A stretch of 28,699 nt of DNA from Clostridium disporicum (GTDB taxonomy: Bacteria; Bacillota; Clostridia; Clostridiales; Clostridiaceae), in assembly GCF_001405015.1 (NCBI RefSeq), contig NZ_CYZX01000029.1, positions 1 through 28,699 of the forward strand, in the 5' to 3' direction. The notes below the pieces were generated by a model, which worked only from the letters and a program-made list of their open reading frames with translations, had not been told where the DNA came from and did no database searches. Each line of letters starts with the position of its first letter. Within the stretch, counting starts at the first letter, position 1. Both the position numbers and the translations under genes were made by a program. Below, one piece after another: positions 13,554-22,205 of the stretch.

Positions 13554-14153
13554 ATGAAGGATATTGTTATTATTGGTGCAGGTGGAATAGGAAGAGAAGT
13601 AGCTTGGATTATTGAAGAGATAAATGAGGTTAATAAAGAATGGAATATACTTGGATTTGTAGATGATAATGAAGAAGTATGGGGACAAACTCTTAATGAT
13701 TATAAGGTTTTAGGTGGAATAGATTATTTTAATAGTTTAAAAAATAAAACCTATGTTGTGATTGCAATGGCAAATCCTAAAGTAAAAAAACTTATTAGTG
13801 AGAAATTAAATGATGAGTTTGAATTTGCTACTATAATTCATCCTACAGTTAAAATTGGTAAATTTATAGAAATAGGAAAAGGAACTATAATTTACCCGGG
13901 AGTAACACTTACGGTAAACACTAAAATAGGAAATCATGTTCTTATAAGCAGTAACTGTGGAATAGGCCATAATATAAAAATAGGAAACTATTCATCCGTA
14001 TTATGGGGATGTAATATGTCTGGGTATGATGTAGTTGGAGAAGGTGTATTTATTGGGGTAGGAGCTTCAGTAGTGAATTGTATAAACATAGATGATGGTA
14101 TTGTTATTAATGCTGGAGAAGTAGTTGTTGAGGATATGTTGTATAAAAAATAA
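13554..14153 (+). CDS. PglD/NeuD-type sugar O/N-acyltransferase
   Basis: This 199-residue enzyme has an N-terminal Rossmann-like PglD_N domain (IVIIGAGGIGREVAWII, then ILGFVDDNEE) and a C-terminal left-handed beta-helix of hexapeptide repeats (from about residue 92: IIHPTVKIGKF, IGKGTIIYPGV, IGNHVLIS). His118-Gly-like GIGHN is at about the position of the family's catalytic histidine. PglD/EpsM enzymes acetylate a UDP-4-amino-6-deoxy sugar using acetyl-CoA. The ribosome binding site AGGTGAT overlaps the stop codon of the previous gene, so the two are tightly coupled. An aminotransferase that would make its substrate is not in the window. Alternatively it O-acetylates a different sugar, as NeuD does with sialic acid. 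Confidence 0.88.
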   Translation: MKDIVIIGAGGIGREVAWIIEEINEVNKEWNILGFVDDNEEVWGQTLNDYKVLGGIDYFNSLKNKTYVVIAMANPKVKKLISEKLNDEFEFATIIHPTVKIGKFIEIGKGTIIYPGVTLTVNTKIGNHVLISSNCGIGHNIKIGNYSSVLWGCNMSGYDVVGEGVFIGVGASVVNCINIDDGIVINAGEVVVEDMLYKK

Positions 14154-14318
14154 TAATTAAATAAGATAAAAAATAATTAGATATCTAAAGCAGATATAAA
14201 ATGAAGCTAATTGTAGAAATAAATATTAAATAAAGTAGATATTGTATATCATATTTACAAGGAAAACCAGTAACAAATATATAGTTAAAAAGTAATTAAG
14301 AAAGTGAGATATAATGCG

Positions 14319-15137
14319 ATGAAATGCTCAGTTTTAATGTCTGTATATAAGAATGATGATCCTGAATTTTTAAAGGTAGCATTAGAGAGTATATACGAAA
14401 AACAAACCAGAAAACCAGAAGAAATAATAGTAGTTTTTGATGGAGAACTAAATAATAGATTATATGAAGTTTTGAATGATTTTAGAAAAGGCAAAGAGAG
14501 TATAGTATTTTATTATCCACAAGATATTAATCGTGGATTAGGTGAAGCTTTAAAAATTGGAGTAGAAAAATGTACAGGAGATTATATTTTTAGAATGGAT
14601 TCTGATGATATAAGTGATCCAAGGAGATTTGAAAAACAGTATTTATTTATGCAAAATAATCCTGACATTGATGTTGTAGGAAGTGATATTGCAGAGTTCA
14701 ATATTTCTACTGATGAAACTATGAGGTTACGAATTTGCCCAAGAATGCACGAAGATATAGTAAAAATGGGTAAACGAAGAAATCCTATGAATCATGTCTC
14801 TGTTTGTATGAGAACATCAGCATTAAAAAGATGTGGGGGATATGAAACATTATTATTACTTGAAGATTATTATTTATGGTTAAAAATGATAGCCACAGGA
14901 TGTAGGTTAGAAAATATTAATGAGCCATTGGTATATGTAAGAGTAGGGAATGGGTTTAATTCTAAAAGAGGATCAAAAACTAGAATTAAAGGTTGGAAGG
15001 TGTTACAGAAGTATATGTTATCTACCAGAATGATTAATAGATTTGAGGCTATGACTAATATGATATATATTATAGTCTTTGTTAATATTCCTGCGCCTCT
15101 AAAGAAACTATTATACGATGTAGTTCTAAGAAAGTAA
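14319..15137 (+). CDS. Family 2 glycosyltransferase (AmsE-like)
   Basis: This protein of about 272 residues has a GT-A fold: SVLMSVYKNDDPEFLKVAL at the N-terminus, EIIVVFDGE for nucleotide binding, and FRMDSDDISDPRRFEKQ with the metal-binding DxDD. HVSVCMRTSALKRCGGY and LLEDYYLWLKM match the acceptor-side signature of AmsE/WaaE-like transferases. It adds a sugar to the lipid-linked repeat unit at the inner membrane face. I start at ATG 14319; a GTG at 14304 adds five residues, and the sequence ATGCGATGA shows a two-codon frame overlapping the start. It follows a 165-bp gap with no feature I recognise. From here to about 24.1 kb the DNA is even more AT-rich than the genes before it, suggesting an exchangeable cassette. 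Sugar specificity cannot be read. Confidence 0.9.
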   Translation: MKCSVLMSVYKNDDPEFLKVALESIYEKQTRKPEEIIVVFDGELNNRLYEVLNDFRKGKESIVFYYPQDINRGLGEALKIGVEKCTGDYIFRMDSDDISDPRRFEKQYLFMQNNPDIDVVGSDIAEFNISTDETMRLRICPRMHEDIVKMGKRRNPMNHVSVCMRTSALKRCGGYETLLLLEDYYLWLKMIATGCRLENINEPLVYVRVGNGFNSKRGSKTRIKGWKVLQKYMLSTRMINRFEAMTNMIYIIVFVNIPAPLKKLLYDVVLRK

Positions 15138-15376
15138 TATAGTAGATATAAGTAAGAGAAAATATGAAAATATATTTAGAATATTATATTTAAGATAAAA
15201 TGAAGTATCAGTTAACTATTAATAATATTAATGTATTAGATATAATAAAAGAACAAATATAAAAGTATAATTAATAGTGAAAATATAATTAACTTGATAT
15301 TTTTAATTGTATGTAAAAATAACAATAAAAGTAAGGAGAAGTGTGTTTGGTAGGGTAACACATAGAGATTAGAAGT

Positions 15377-16468
15377 ATGACAAAATTCATTGTATTACAT
15401 GTTGGTTATAATAGCGGAAATAAGGCCTCTGGAGCAGAAGTAGCAATAACAAAATCTTTAACTTTTCAACAAAAATACTGTATATGTGCATTATTAAATT
15501 TATCATCAAAAAAAATAAATGAGTTCACAAGTTATTCTTATGAAGAGTTTAAAATGATTGAGCTATTACCTATTCCTTTCAACAAACCTAATATTGTAGT
15601 TTTTCATGAGCTGTATAGAAGTGAATTTTTAAAGATATACAGAGAATGTAAAAAAAAGCATATTCCTTATATTATAATACCGCATGGAGGATTAAGCTAT
15701 ACAGCTCAAAAAACTAAAGCAATTAAGAAAAAAGTTGCTAATTTGTTTTTATTTGATTCTTTTTTCAAAAGTGCAGATGCTATACAATTTCTTTCTTTAG
15801 CAGAAAAGATAAATAGTAGAATATTTAGTAAACAAGAAACATTGATTTTAGGAAATGGAATTGATAAACCTAAAGTATTAAACCTGCAGAAGGATGAAAA
15901 AAAATTAATAATTTTATATATAGGAAGATATGATATACATTTTAAAGGTCTTGACGTATTATTAGATGCATGCAGAAGATGTAAAGATTATATGCGTGAT
16001 AAAAATATTATTATTAAGATGTATGGCACAGGTTCAAATAAAGATGAAGAATATTTACGAAATTATGTTGAAACAAATATGATTAATGATATTGTAAATA
16101 TTAATGGACCTATATATGATGAGGAGAAAATAAGAGAATATCAAAAAGCTAATTATTTTATTCAGACATCACGTTCAGAAGGACAACCTATGGGGATATT
16201 AGAGGCTTTATCATATGGTACTCCAATAATTGTAACACCTGGTACTACATTAGCAGAGGATACAAAAAAATTAAGTATGGGAATCACTTGCTCACTAGAT
16301 GAATATAGCATATCTGATGCAATTAAAAGAGCGTATAGTAATAAAGAGAATATAGGTCAAATGAGTAATAGAGCGAAAAAATATATAAGTGAAAATTTTG
16401 ATGGTGATAATATTGCGGTAAAAACTATTGAAAGATATAAGATTTTATACGAGAAAGGGAGAGTATAA
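15377..16468 (+). CDS. Family 4 glycosyltransferase (GT-B)
   Basis: This 363-residue retaining glycosyltransferase has an N-terminal domain beginning FIVLHVGYNSGNKASGAEVA, YIIIPHGGLSY near residue 100, and a C-terminal Glycos_transf_1 domain with LYIGRYDIHFKGLDVLLDA and TSRSEGQPMGILEALSYGTP, the E-x7-E nucleotide-sugar motif. It lies after a 239-bp gap with no recognisable gene or terminator. The ribosome binding site before ATG 15377 is weak (AGATTAGAAG). The polymerase gene starts 2 bp after its stop. It builds the repeat unit on the cytoplasmic face; donor and acceptor are unknown. Confidence 0.92.
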   Translation: MTKFIVLHVGYNSGNKASGAEVAITKSLTFQQKYCICALLNLSSKKINEFTSYSYEEFKMIELLPIPFNKPNIVVFHELYRSEFLKIYRECKKKHIPYIIIPHGGLSYTAQKTKAIKKKVANLFLFDSFFKSADAIQFLSLAEKINSRIFSKQETLILGNGIDKPKVLNLQKDEKKLIILYIGRYDIHFKGLDVLLDACRRCKDYMRDKNIIIKMYGTGSNKDEEYLRNYVETNMINDIVNINGPIYDEEKIREYQKANYFIQTSRSEGQPMGILEALSYGTPIIVTPGTTLAEDTKKLSMGITCSLDEYSISDAIKRAYSNKENIGQMSNRAKKYISENFDGDNIAVKTIERYKILYEKGRV

Positions 16469-16470
16469 AA

Positions 16471-17589
16471 ATGTACCTAATGCCAAGATTATTTGGAATT
16501 ACAATGTATTGTTTAATAATGTTAATATTTATTATAGCATTAATGGTTTCAAAAAAGTCTAAATTTATTTTATTTATATATGCAATAGTACTTGCGGTAA
16601 TGGCTTATTTTTATGTTCCTTCATATACAGCTGATTTATATAGAATTTATAACATGATGGAGTATTATGTAAGTATGCCATTTAATGAAGTACTTAGTGT
16701 TGCAGTTACTTCAGAAACACCAGCAGCAATCTTATATTATTATTATATTGGAAAAACAGGATTTCCTAATTTATTGCCCTCAATAACAGCATTAATATAT
16801 TATGGAAATGTTTTTTCTATAATAACAAGAGTTAAACGAAAATATAAGCTTAATAGAAATAGCGTATCTATAATTGTATTATTTGTTATGGCTTTTGGAC
16901 AATATGTTCAAGTTATTTCTGGTATAAGAAATATGATAGCATTTTCGATTATAGCTAAGTGTATTTATGAGGAATTTATAGAGAACAAAAAAATAATATC
17001 AAATTTATGGAAATATGTTATCGCTATATTATTTCATCAATCCGCAACTATAGTTTTTATTATTAGAATTATATATGAAATTTCTACATTTAATAGGACA
17101 AGTTCAAAAGATAAAGCTTTTAAAGTTAGTGGAATATTCATAATTATAGTATTGGGTATAAAATATGGACAAGGTTTATTTAGGACAGTTTTATCTTCAG
17201 CTACACATTATCTAACAAGAAATGTGTACTTTTATTTTTGGGAGTTTTTATTAACAGCTTTACATATTTTATTGATAATAGTTTTAATGCAAAGATATAA
17301 AAAACTACTTAAGTCAGAAAAAAATGTTTTATGCTTATATAGGTATGTTAAAATCATGATAATTATAAATTTAATATTTATATTTGAATATAATACTTTT
17401 CAAAGGTTTTCTGTTTTAATATCTATGCTGATGATACCATTGTTAGGTAAGATACTAAAAAATATTGAGGAAAATTATAAAATACCATTCAACAAGAACA
17501 CGAGAGTAATAATATTACTGTTTTCTATAATTATTCTGCTATTAGCGTGTGTTAGAGGGAATTTATCTGCATTAAAATTTTTTGTGTGA
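16471..17589 (+). CDS. EpsG-family polysaccharide polymerase (Wzy role)
   Basis: This 372-residue multi-pass membrane protein has about ten hydrophobic segments. Features of the EpsG family are YTADLYRIYNMM in the first outer loop, QVISGIRNMIAFSI near residue 150, and ILFHQSATIVF near residue 190, the conserved His-Gln/Pro-Ser region. In Wzx/Wzy-type operons such a protein joins flipped lipid-linked repeat units outside the membrane. The ribosome binding site GGGAGAG lies inside the end of the preceding gene. A second ATG at 16480 is an alternative start. Polymerase function is inferred from family and from its being the only polymerase-like protein here. Confidence 0.85.
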   Translation: MYLMPRLFGITMYCLIMLIFIIALMVSKKSKFILFIYAIVLAVMAYFYVPSYTADLYRIYNMMEYYVSMPFNEVLSVAVTSETPAAILYYYYIGKTGFPNLLPSITALIYYGNVFSIITRVKRKYKLNRNSVSIIVLFVMAFGQYVQVISGIRNMIAFSIIAKCIYEEFIENKKIISNLWKYVIAILFHQSATIVFIIRIIYEISTFNRTSSKDKAFKVSGIFIIIVLGIKYGQGLFRTVLSSATHYLTRNVYFYFWEFLLTALHILLIIVLMQRYKKLLKSEKNVLCLYRYVKIMIIINLIFIFEYNTFQRFSVLISMLMIPLLGKILKNIEENYKIPFNKNTRVIILLFSIIILLLACVRGNLSALKFFV

Positions 17590-17662
17590 TATAAATTATA
17601 TTAATAAACAATAAAGAAAGGAAAATATAATTGGCAAATAGATCAATTATATAAGAGATATA

Positions 17663-18625
17663 ATGATTTCAGTAATTATTCCAGTATATAATTCAGAGAA
17701 ATATATTTGTAATACTATAGATTCAGTTATTAAACAAACTTATACGAATATAGAAATTATATTAATTGATGATGGATCTACAGATTCTTCACTAGATCTT
17801 TGTAGGAAGTTTGAAAGAGAAGATAATAGAATTAGAGTATTTAATAAAATAAATGGTGGTGTTTCTTCAGCTAGAAATTTAGGAGTAAATAAAGCCAATG
17901 GCGATTATTTATTTTTTTTAGATTCTGATGATATATTAATACCAAATTGTTTAGAGATTCTAAAAAGAGAAATAAATAATAATCCAGATAGTGTTATTAT
18001 ATCAGATTATAAAAAATTTTATTATGATGAAGAAATAAGTATTCAGTCACTTGGTTATGATATAAAAACACTAACGATTGAAGAATTTTACAAACAAATT
18101 TTATTGCTTAACTATGATACATATCCATGGGGAACTTTAATAAAAGCTTCTTATTTTGAAAATATAACCTTTCCTGAACATATGACATGCTTTGAAGATT
18201 TAGCAACAATGTATAAGGTTTATGATAAAGCAAAAAAAATTATATTAATTAATGCAAAATTAGTTTTATATAGACAAAGTGAATTTTCAGCAGTTAAAAC
18301 AATTAATATAGATAAGATAAAAAATTATGTGGAAGCAACAAATAATTTTTGTGATTACGTTTTGGAAAAATACCCCGATTTAAGTGATTATCAGTGCGTA
18401 TTTAAAAGTTATGTATGTTTGGCAATACTCCAAATGAATAATATTAACAAAAGTGCGGAAATTAAAAAAAATTGTATTAGATACTTAGAGAGTAATATTA
18501 AAAAAGCAAGTAAATATGTGGTTAATAAAAGGCAATTAATAAAGTTTACTTTATATAAAAATTTTAAATTTATATTTTGGACTTTTATAAAAATTATCAA
18601 TTTAAAGAAAAAATTTAGTATATAG
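17663..18625 (+). CDS. Family 2 glycosyltransferase
   Basis: This 320-residue GT-A enzyme starts with the classic MISVIIPVYNSEKYICNTI, followed by IEIILIDDGSTDSS (DDGS), GGVSSARNLGVNKANGDY and LFFLDSDDIL (DxDD metal site). The C-terminal third is lysine- and tyrosine-rich with a short amphipathic region, as in membrane-associated capsule transferases. Its start has only a weak AAGAGA ribosome binding site. It extends the repeat unit; the sugar transferred cannot be told from sequence. Confidence 0.92.
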   Translation: MISVIIPVYNSEKYICNTIDSVIKQTYTNIEIILIDDGSTDSSLDLCRKFEREDNRIRVFNKINGGVSSARNLGVNKANGDYLFFLDSDDILIPNCLEILKREINNNPDSVIISDYKKFYYDEEISIQSLGYDIKTLTIEEFYKQILLLNYDTYPWGTLIKASYFENITFPEHMTCFEDLATMYKVYDKAKKIILINAKLVLYRQSEFSAVKTINIDKIKNYVEATNNFCDYVLEKYPDLSDYQCVFKSYVCLAILQMNNINKSAEIKKNCIRYLESNIKKASKYVVNKRQLIKFTLYKNFKFIFWTFIKIINLKKKFSI

Positions 18626-18663
18626 TACATTTAAAGCGTTTTATGAAAGGAAATTAAATAAAT

Positions 18664-19866
18664 ATGAAGAAAATAGCAATATGTACTCCAGGTTTTTTGC
18701 CTGTACCAGATATAAAAGGAGGAGCTGTAGAACATTTATTAACTAAAATACTAGATATAAATGAGAAAAGAAAACAACTTGAAATAGATTTATATACAAT
18801 ACATGATGATAAACTAAACAATTTATCATATTCAAATGTTAAAATTCATCAAATTAAAGAGAATAAATTTGAAAAAATTATTTGCAAAATATTAAATAAG
18901 CTATTTAATATTTTTAAAATAAATATGCAGGCTAATTTATATGGTAGAAAAATATCAAAATTATTAAAAAATAAAAAGTTTGATTACATAGTTATTGAAA
19001 ATAATATGTATTTATTTAAATCAATATCATCTAGATGTAGTAAAGATAATAGATACATATATCACCTACACAATGATATAGGAGGTAACGACAAACCATA
19101 TAGATTATGCAATTATATTGCTAATAGAGCAGAAGTAATCGTTACATGTAGTAACTATTTAAAAGAGAGATTTTTTAATGTTACTAGATTTGATAATATA
19201 CAAGTTCTATATAATTCAATAGAATTAGAAAATTTTAATCTTGAAAATATTGATATAAGAAGTGAAATCAGAAATGAGTGGTCAATTTCAGATGATGCTT
19301 TTGTTTTTATGTATATAGGAAGAATAAGTCCTGAAAAAGGCTTATATGAGCTTGTTAAAGCATTTGATAAAGTTTTAGCAAAAAATTCAAATATGTATTT
19401 GGTAATTGTAGGGGAAGCTCCAGATGAAGGATTTTGTTTAAATAGTTATTATAAAGCTGTTTTAAATATAGCAAATAAACATAAGAAAAATATAATTTTT
19501 CAGGGAAAAAAACCTAATGAAGAAATTCCTAAAATAATGAATGCTTCAGATTGCATCATAGTTCCTACTATTATAGAGGAGGCATTTGGAATAGTAGCTA
19601 TAGAAGCAATGGCTTGTAAAAAGCCACTAATAGTTACAAACTCAGGAGGCTTAGTAGAAGTAGTGAACGAAAAATGCTCTTATATTGTTGATAAAAATAA
19701 TATTGTTGATGAATTAATTGATAAGATACAGATTATTTCCAACAATAAGGATAAAGCGCTTAAAATGGGTGAGTTCGGAAGAGAGCGAATAGAATTAATA
19801 GAAGATTTTCATATTGAAAATTATTATGATAATTTTATAAATATTTTATTAGGAATTAATAATTAA
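18664..19866 (+). CDS. Family 4 glycosyltransferase (GT-B)
   Basis: This 400-residue transferase has the N-terminal ICTPGFLPVPDIKGGAVEH, whose PxxGG-like loop is typical of GT4 enzymes, and a Glycos_transf_1 domain with MYIGRISPEKGLYELVKAF, IIFQGKKPNEEIPKIM and IIEEAFGIVAIEAMACKKP (E-x7-E) around residues 220-320. IVTNSGGLVEVV completes the nucleotide-sugar site. AAAGGAA lies upstream at a somewhat long distance. It is the second GT4 enzyme of the operon and only distantly similar to the one at 15377. Specificity unknown. Confidence 0.92.
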   Translation: MKKIAICTPGFLPVPDIKGGAVEHLLTKILDINEKRKQLEIDLYTIHDDKLNNLSYSNVKIHQIKENKFEKIICKILNKLFNIFKINMQANLYGRKISKLLKNKKFDYIVIENNMYLFKSISSRCSKDNRYIYHLHNDIGGNDKPYRLCNYIANRAEVIVTCSNYLKERFFNVTRFDNIQVLYNSIELENFNLENIDIRSEIRNEWSISDDAFVFMYIGRISPEKGLYELVKAFDKVLAKNSNMYLVIVGEAPDEGFCLNSYYKAVLNIANKHKKNIIFQGKKPNEEIPKIMNASDCIIVPTIIEEAFGIVAIEAMACKKPLIVTNSGGLVEVVNEKCSYIVDKNNIVDELIDKIQIISNNKDKALKMGEFGRERIELIEDFHIENYYDNFINILLGINN

Positions 19867-19913
19867 TAATGTGAAGCTTTAAATATAATATAAATTTTGG
19901 TAGGAGTATAAAA

Positions 19914-20966
19914 ATGAAAAAAAATATATTAATACTTAATCAAGGTATAACAGAGAATTATGGGGATGTAGCAATAAATAATACTATTACGTCTTTTTTT
20001 AAAAGTAAGGGTTTTAATATAGAGTATTATCCATTTTGGCTAGAAGAATACGTTTTTGGTAAAGAAAATATATTAAGTAAGATTTTAATGCATGCAGTTT
20101 GGAAAATACCGTTTTTAATGGATTTTTTCAATAAAAATTCGATTATAAATAAGTTTAAGAGACTAGATTACGATGCAATTATTATTGGAGGTGGCGAACT
20201 TCTTAGTGGTCATAGAGGATTTAATTCATCATTAAACATTTGGAGTAAATTTGCGGAAAAAAGAAAAATTCCAATATACTTATTAGGAGTAAGTGGTGAT
20301 ACAAATATGCCAAGATATATATTTAATAGGAATAAAAAATCACTTAATAGATTTTCAGGAATATTTGTAAGAGATAGTCATAGTTATGATATGTTGAGAA
20401 ATGAGTATAATGTTGAGTGTAAATATTCTCCGGATGTTGTCTTTGCATATAATTCAATATGTCAAAATGATAATGCAGATTTAGGTATACGCAAACAACT
20501 TTTATGTGTACCTATAGATTTTAATGATAGTATTAATAAAAATATGAATATTAAAGATGTAGAAGAATATAATGAATATCTTATAAAAAAAATATTAGAT
20601 AATTTAAAAGGTAATAGTAAAGTTTTAATAACATGTAGCGTGCTTGATGATGTTAAATTTACTAAAAGTTTCTATAACTATGCGAAAAATAAACTAAAAG
20701 AAGTAGAAGTTGAGTATGTGGATTATACATGTTTAGATGATTACATTGAATTAGTTAAAAAATCAAACTGTGTTATATCAGGAAGAATGCATGCTTTGAT
20801 TTTAGCTTTTGTTAATAAATGCAAAATAGTACCTATTCCGTTTAAGGAAAAATTAATATGCTTTAATAATGAATATTCAAATGAAAATAATATACTAAAA
20901 ATAGAAAATAAAGTCATAGAAACATTTGAGGAACTTTCACAAACAATTTACACTTTAAAAGCTTAA
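19914..20966 (+). CDS. Polysaccharide pyruvyltransferase
   Basis: This 350-residue enzyme belongs to the PS_pyruv_trans family, which transfers pyruvate from phosphoenolpyruvate to a sugar as a ketal and makes the polymer acidic. Visible family marks: NYGDVAINNTI near the N-terminus, YDAIIIGGGELLSGHRG around residue 90, IFVRDSHSYDML, YSPDVVFAY, and NCVISGRMHALILAF with the conserved Gly-Arg-x-His near residue 285. The start has AGGAG 8 nt upstream. It is the operon's only obvious non-glycosyl decoration enzyme apart from the acetyltransferase. Pyruvyl groups would give negative charge even though no uronic-acid dehydrogenase is present here. Confidence 0.9.
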   Translation: MKKNILILNQGITENYGDVAINNTITSFFKSKGFNIEYYPFWLEEYVFGKENILSKILMHAVWKIPFLMDFFNKNSIINKFKRLDYDAIIIGGGELLSGHRGFNSSLNIWSKFAEKRKIPIYLLGVSGDTNMPRYIFNRNKKSLNRFSGIFVRDSHSYDMLRNEYNVECKYSPDVVFAYNSICQNDNADLGIRKQLLCVPIDFNDSINKNMNIKDVEEYNEYLIKKILDNLKGNSKVLITCSVLDDVKFTKSFYNYAKNKLKEVEVEYVDYTCLDDYIELVKKSNCVISGRMHALILAFVNKCKIVPIPFKEKLICFNNEYSNENNILKIENKVIETFEELSQTIYTLKA

Positions 20967-21112
20967 ATAAAATTTAATAAGTTTATTTAAATTTTGTAAA
21001 TAGAAAAGATATAGTAAAATTTAAAAATGGTTATAAAGAAACAGTATTTTTTATAACCTATAAATATTAGAAGATAAAATTTTATTACTTTTAATCAAGA
21101 TAGTGGAGGGGC

Positions 21113-22198
21113 ATGAGCTTGAGTACAAAAAATGTAAATTACACCAATGAAAAGTTATTTGAAGAGTGTATGAATAAAAATATACTAGATAGTAAATCTT
21201 ATGAAAATTTAATTAAACAAGAAAAATATAATAAAATTAAATTAATGCAAACTGAAATAACAGAAACACAGAATAAAATTTCAATAATTATACCAACTTA
21301 CAATAGAAGATTGCAACTATTAGAGTGTATAAATAGCATTTTAAAACAGACATATAAAAATTTTGAAATAATAGTAGTTGATGATTGTTCAACTGATGAA
21401 ACAGAAGAATATATATCTAAGTTATTAAGTGATAATAGAATAAAATACTTAAAGAATCTGAAAAATAGCGGTCCAGGTTACAGCAGAAAAGTAGGATTTG
21501 AAAAGTCAAGTGGTGAATTTATAATTTTTTGTGATGATGATGATTATTATATAGATTCTAATTATTTTACAGATGCTATTAATATTTTTAAGGATGGAGA
21601 AATTTCATTAATTTGTTCAAATACATTTACACATTTTGAAAAAGAGAATACTTTCAAGTTTTTGGACATAAATTTTGATAATACAATTTGTGTAGAAGAA
21701 TATTTAGAAAATTTCCAATATAAATATATGAAACCAAACTCAACATTTTCAGCTATATTTAGAAAAAATAAGTTGGTAAATGGTGATTTAAAAAACATGA
21801 AAATGGTAAATGATTCATCAATATATATGAGAGGGTTAATTTCAGGTGGAAAAGTATTTGTTAATAGAAAAATAATTGGTGTTTATAGAGTTCATTCTCA
21901 GAATATTACATTAACAATAAAGGCTGATTTCATTATAGAAAATTTGAAAGAAAAAAAATACATATATGAAAGAATAGTTGAAAATAAATTATTCAACGGA
22001 GCAGATAAATGGTTATCAAAACAAATTGAAGTAACTTTTAAATATTTGCTTTGGTGTTCTAATCCAACAAGGAAGGAAATAAATAAGATTTTTAACTGGA
22101 TATTAAAAAATACAAATAAAAATATTAACTTAATAATTAAGCTTTGGCTTTATAGACAATTTGTGAGACTTAGAAATATGAAAGAAAGGTTTATGTAA
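21113..22198 (+). CDS. Family 2 glycosyltransferase with an N-terminal extension
   Basis: This protein of about 360 residues has a GT-A domain that begins only at about residue 57 (KISIIIPTYNRRLQLLECI), then FEIIVVDDCSTDETEEY and FIIFCDDDDYYID. The first 55 residues form a polar, lysine/glutamate-rich, probably helical extension that other transferases here lack. GGAGG lies only 3 nt before ATG 21113, so TTG 21119 (9 nt spacing, same frame) may be the true start. The 146-bp gap before it holds a hairpin, GGTTATAAA (21029-21037) with TTTATAACC (21050-21058), without a U-run. It is followed by the flippase 7 bp after its stop. Confidence 0.88.
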   Translation: MSLSTKNVNYTNEKLFEECMNKNILDSKSYENLIKQEKYNKIKLMQTEITETQNKISIIIPTYNRRLQLLECINSILKQTYKNFEIIVVDDCSTDETEEYISKLLSDNRIKYLKNLKNSGPGYSRKVGFEKSSGEFIIFCDDDDYYIDSNYFTDAINIFKDGEISLICSNTFTHFEKENTFKFLDINFDNTICVEEYLENFQYKYMKPNSTFSAIFRKNKLVNGDLKNMKMVNDSSIYMRGLISGGKVFVNRKIIGVYRVHSQNITLTIKADFIIENLKEKKYIYERIVENKLFNGADKWLSKQIEVTFKYLLWCSNPTRKEINKIFNWILKNTNKNINLIIKLWLYRQFVRLRNMKERFM

Positions 22199-22205
22199 TA
22201 ATATT

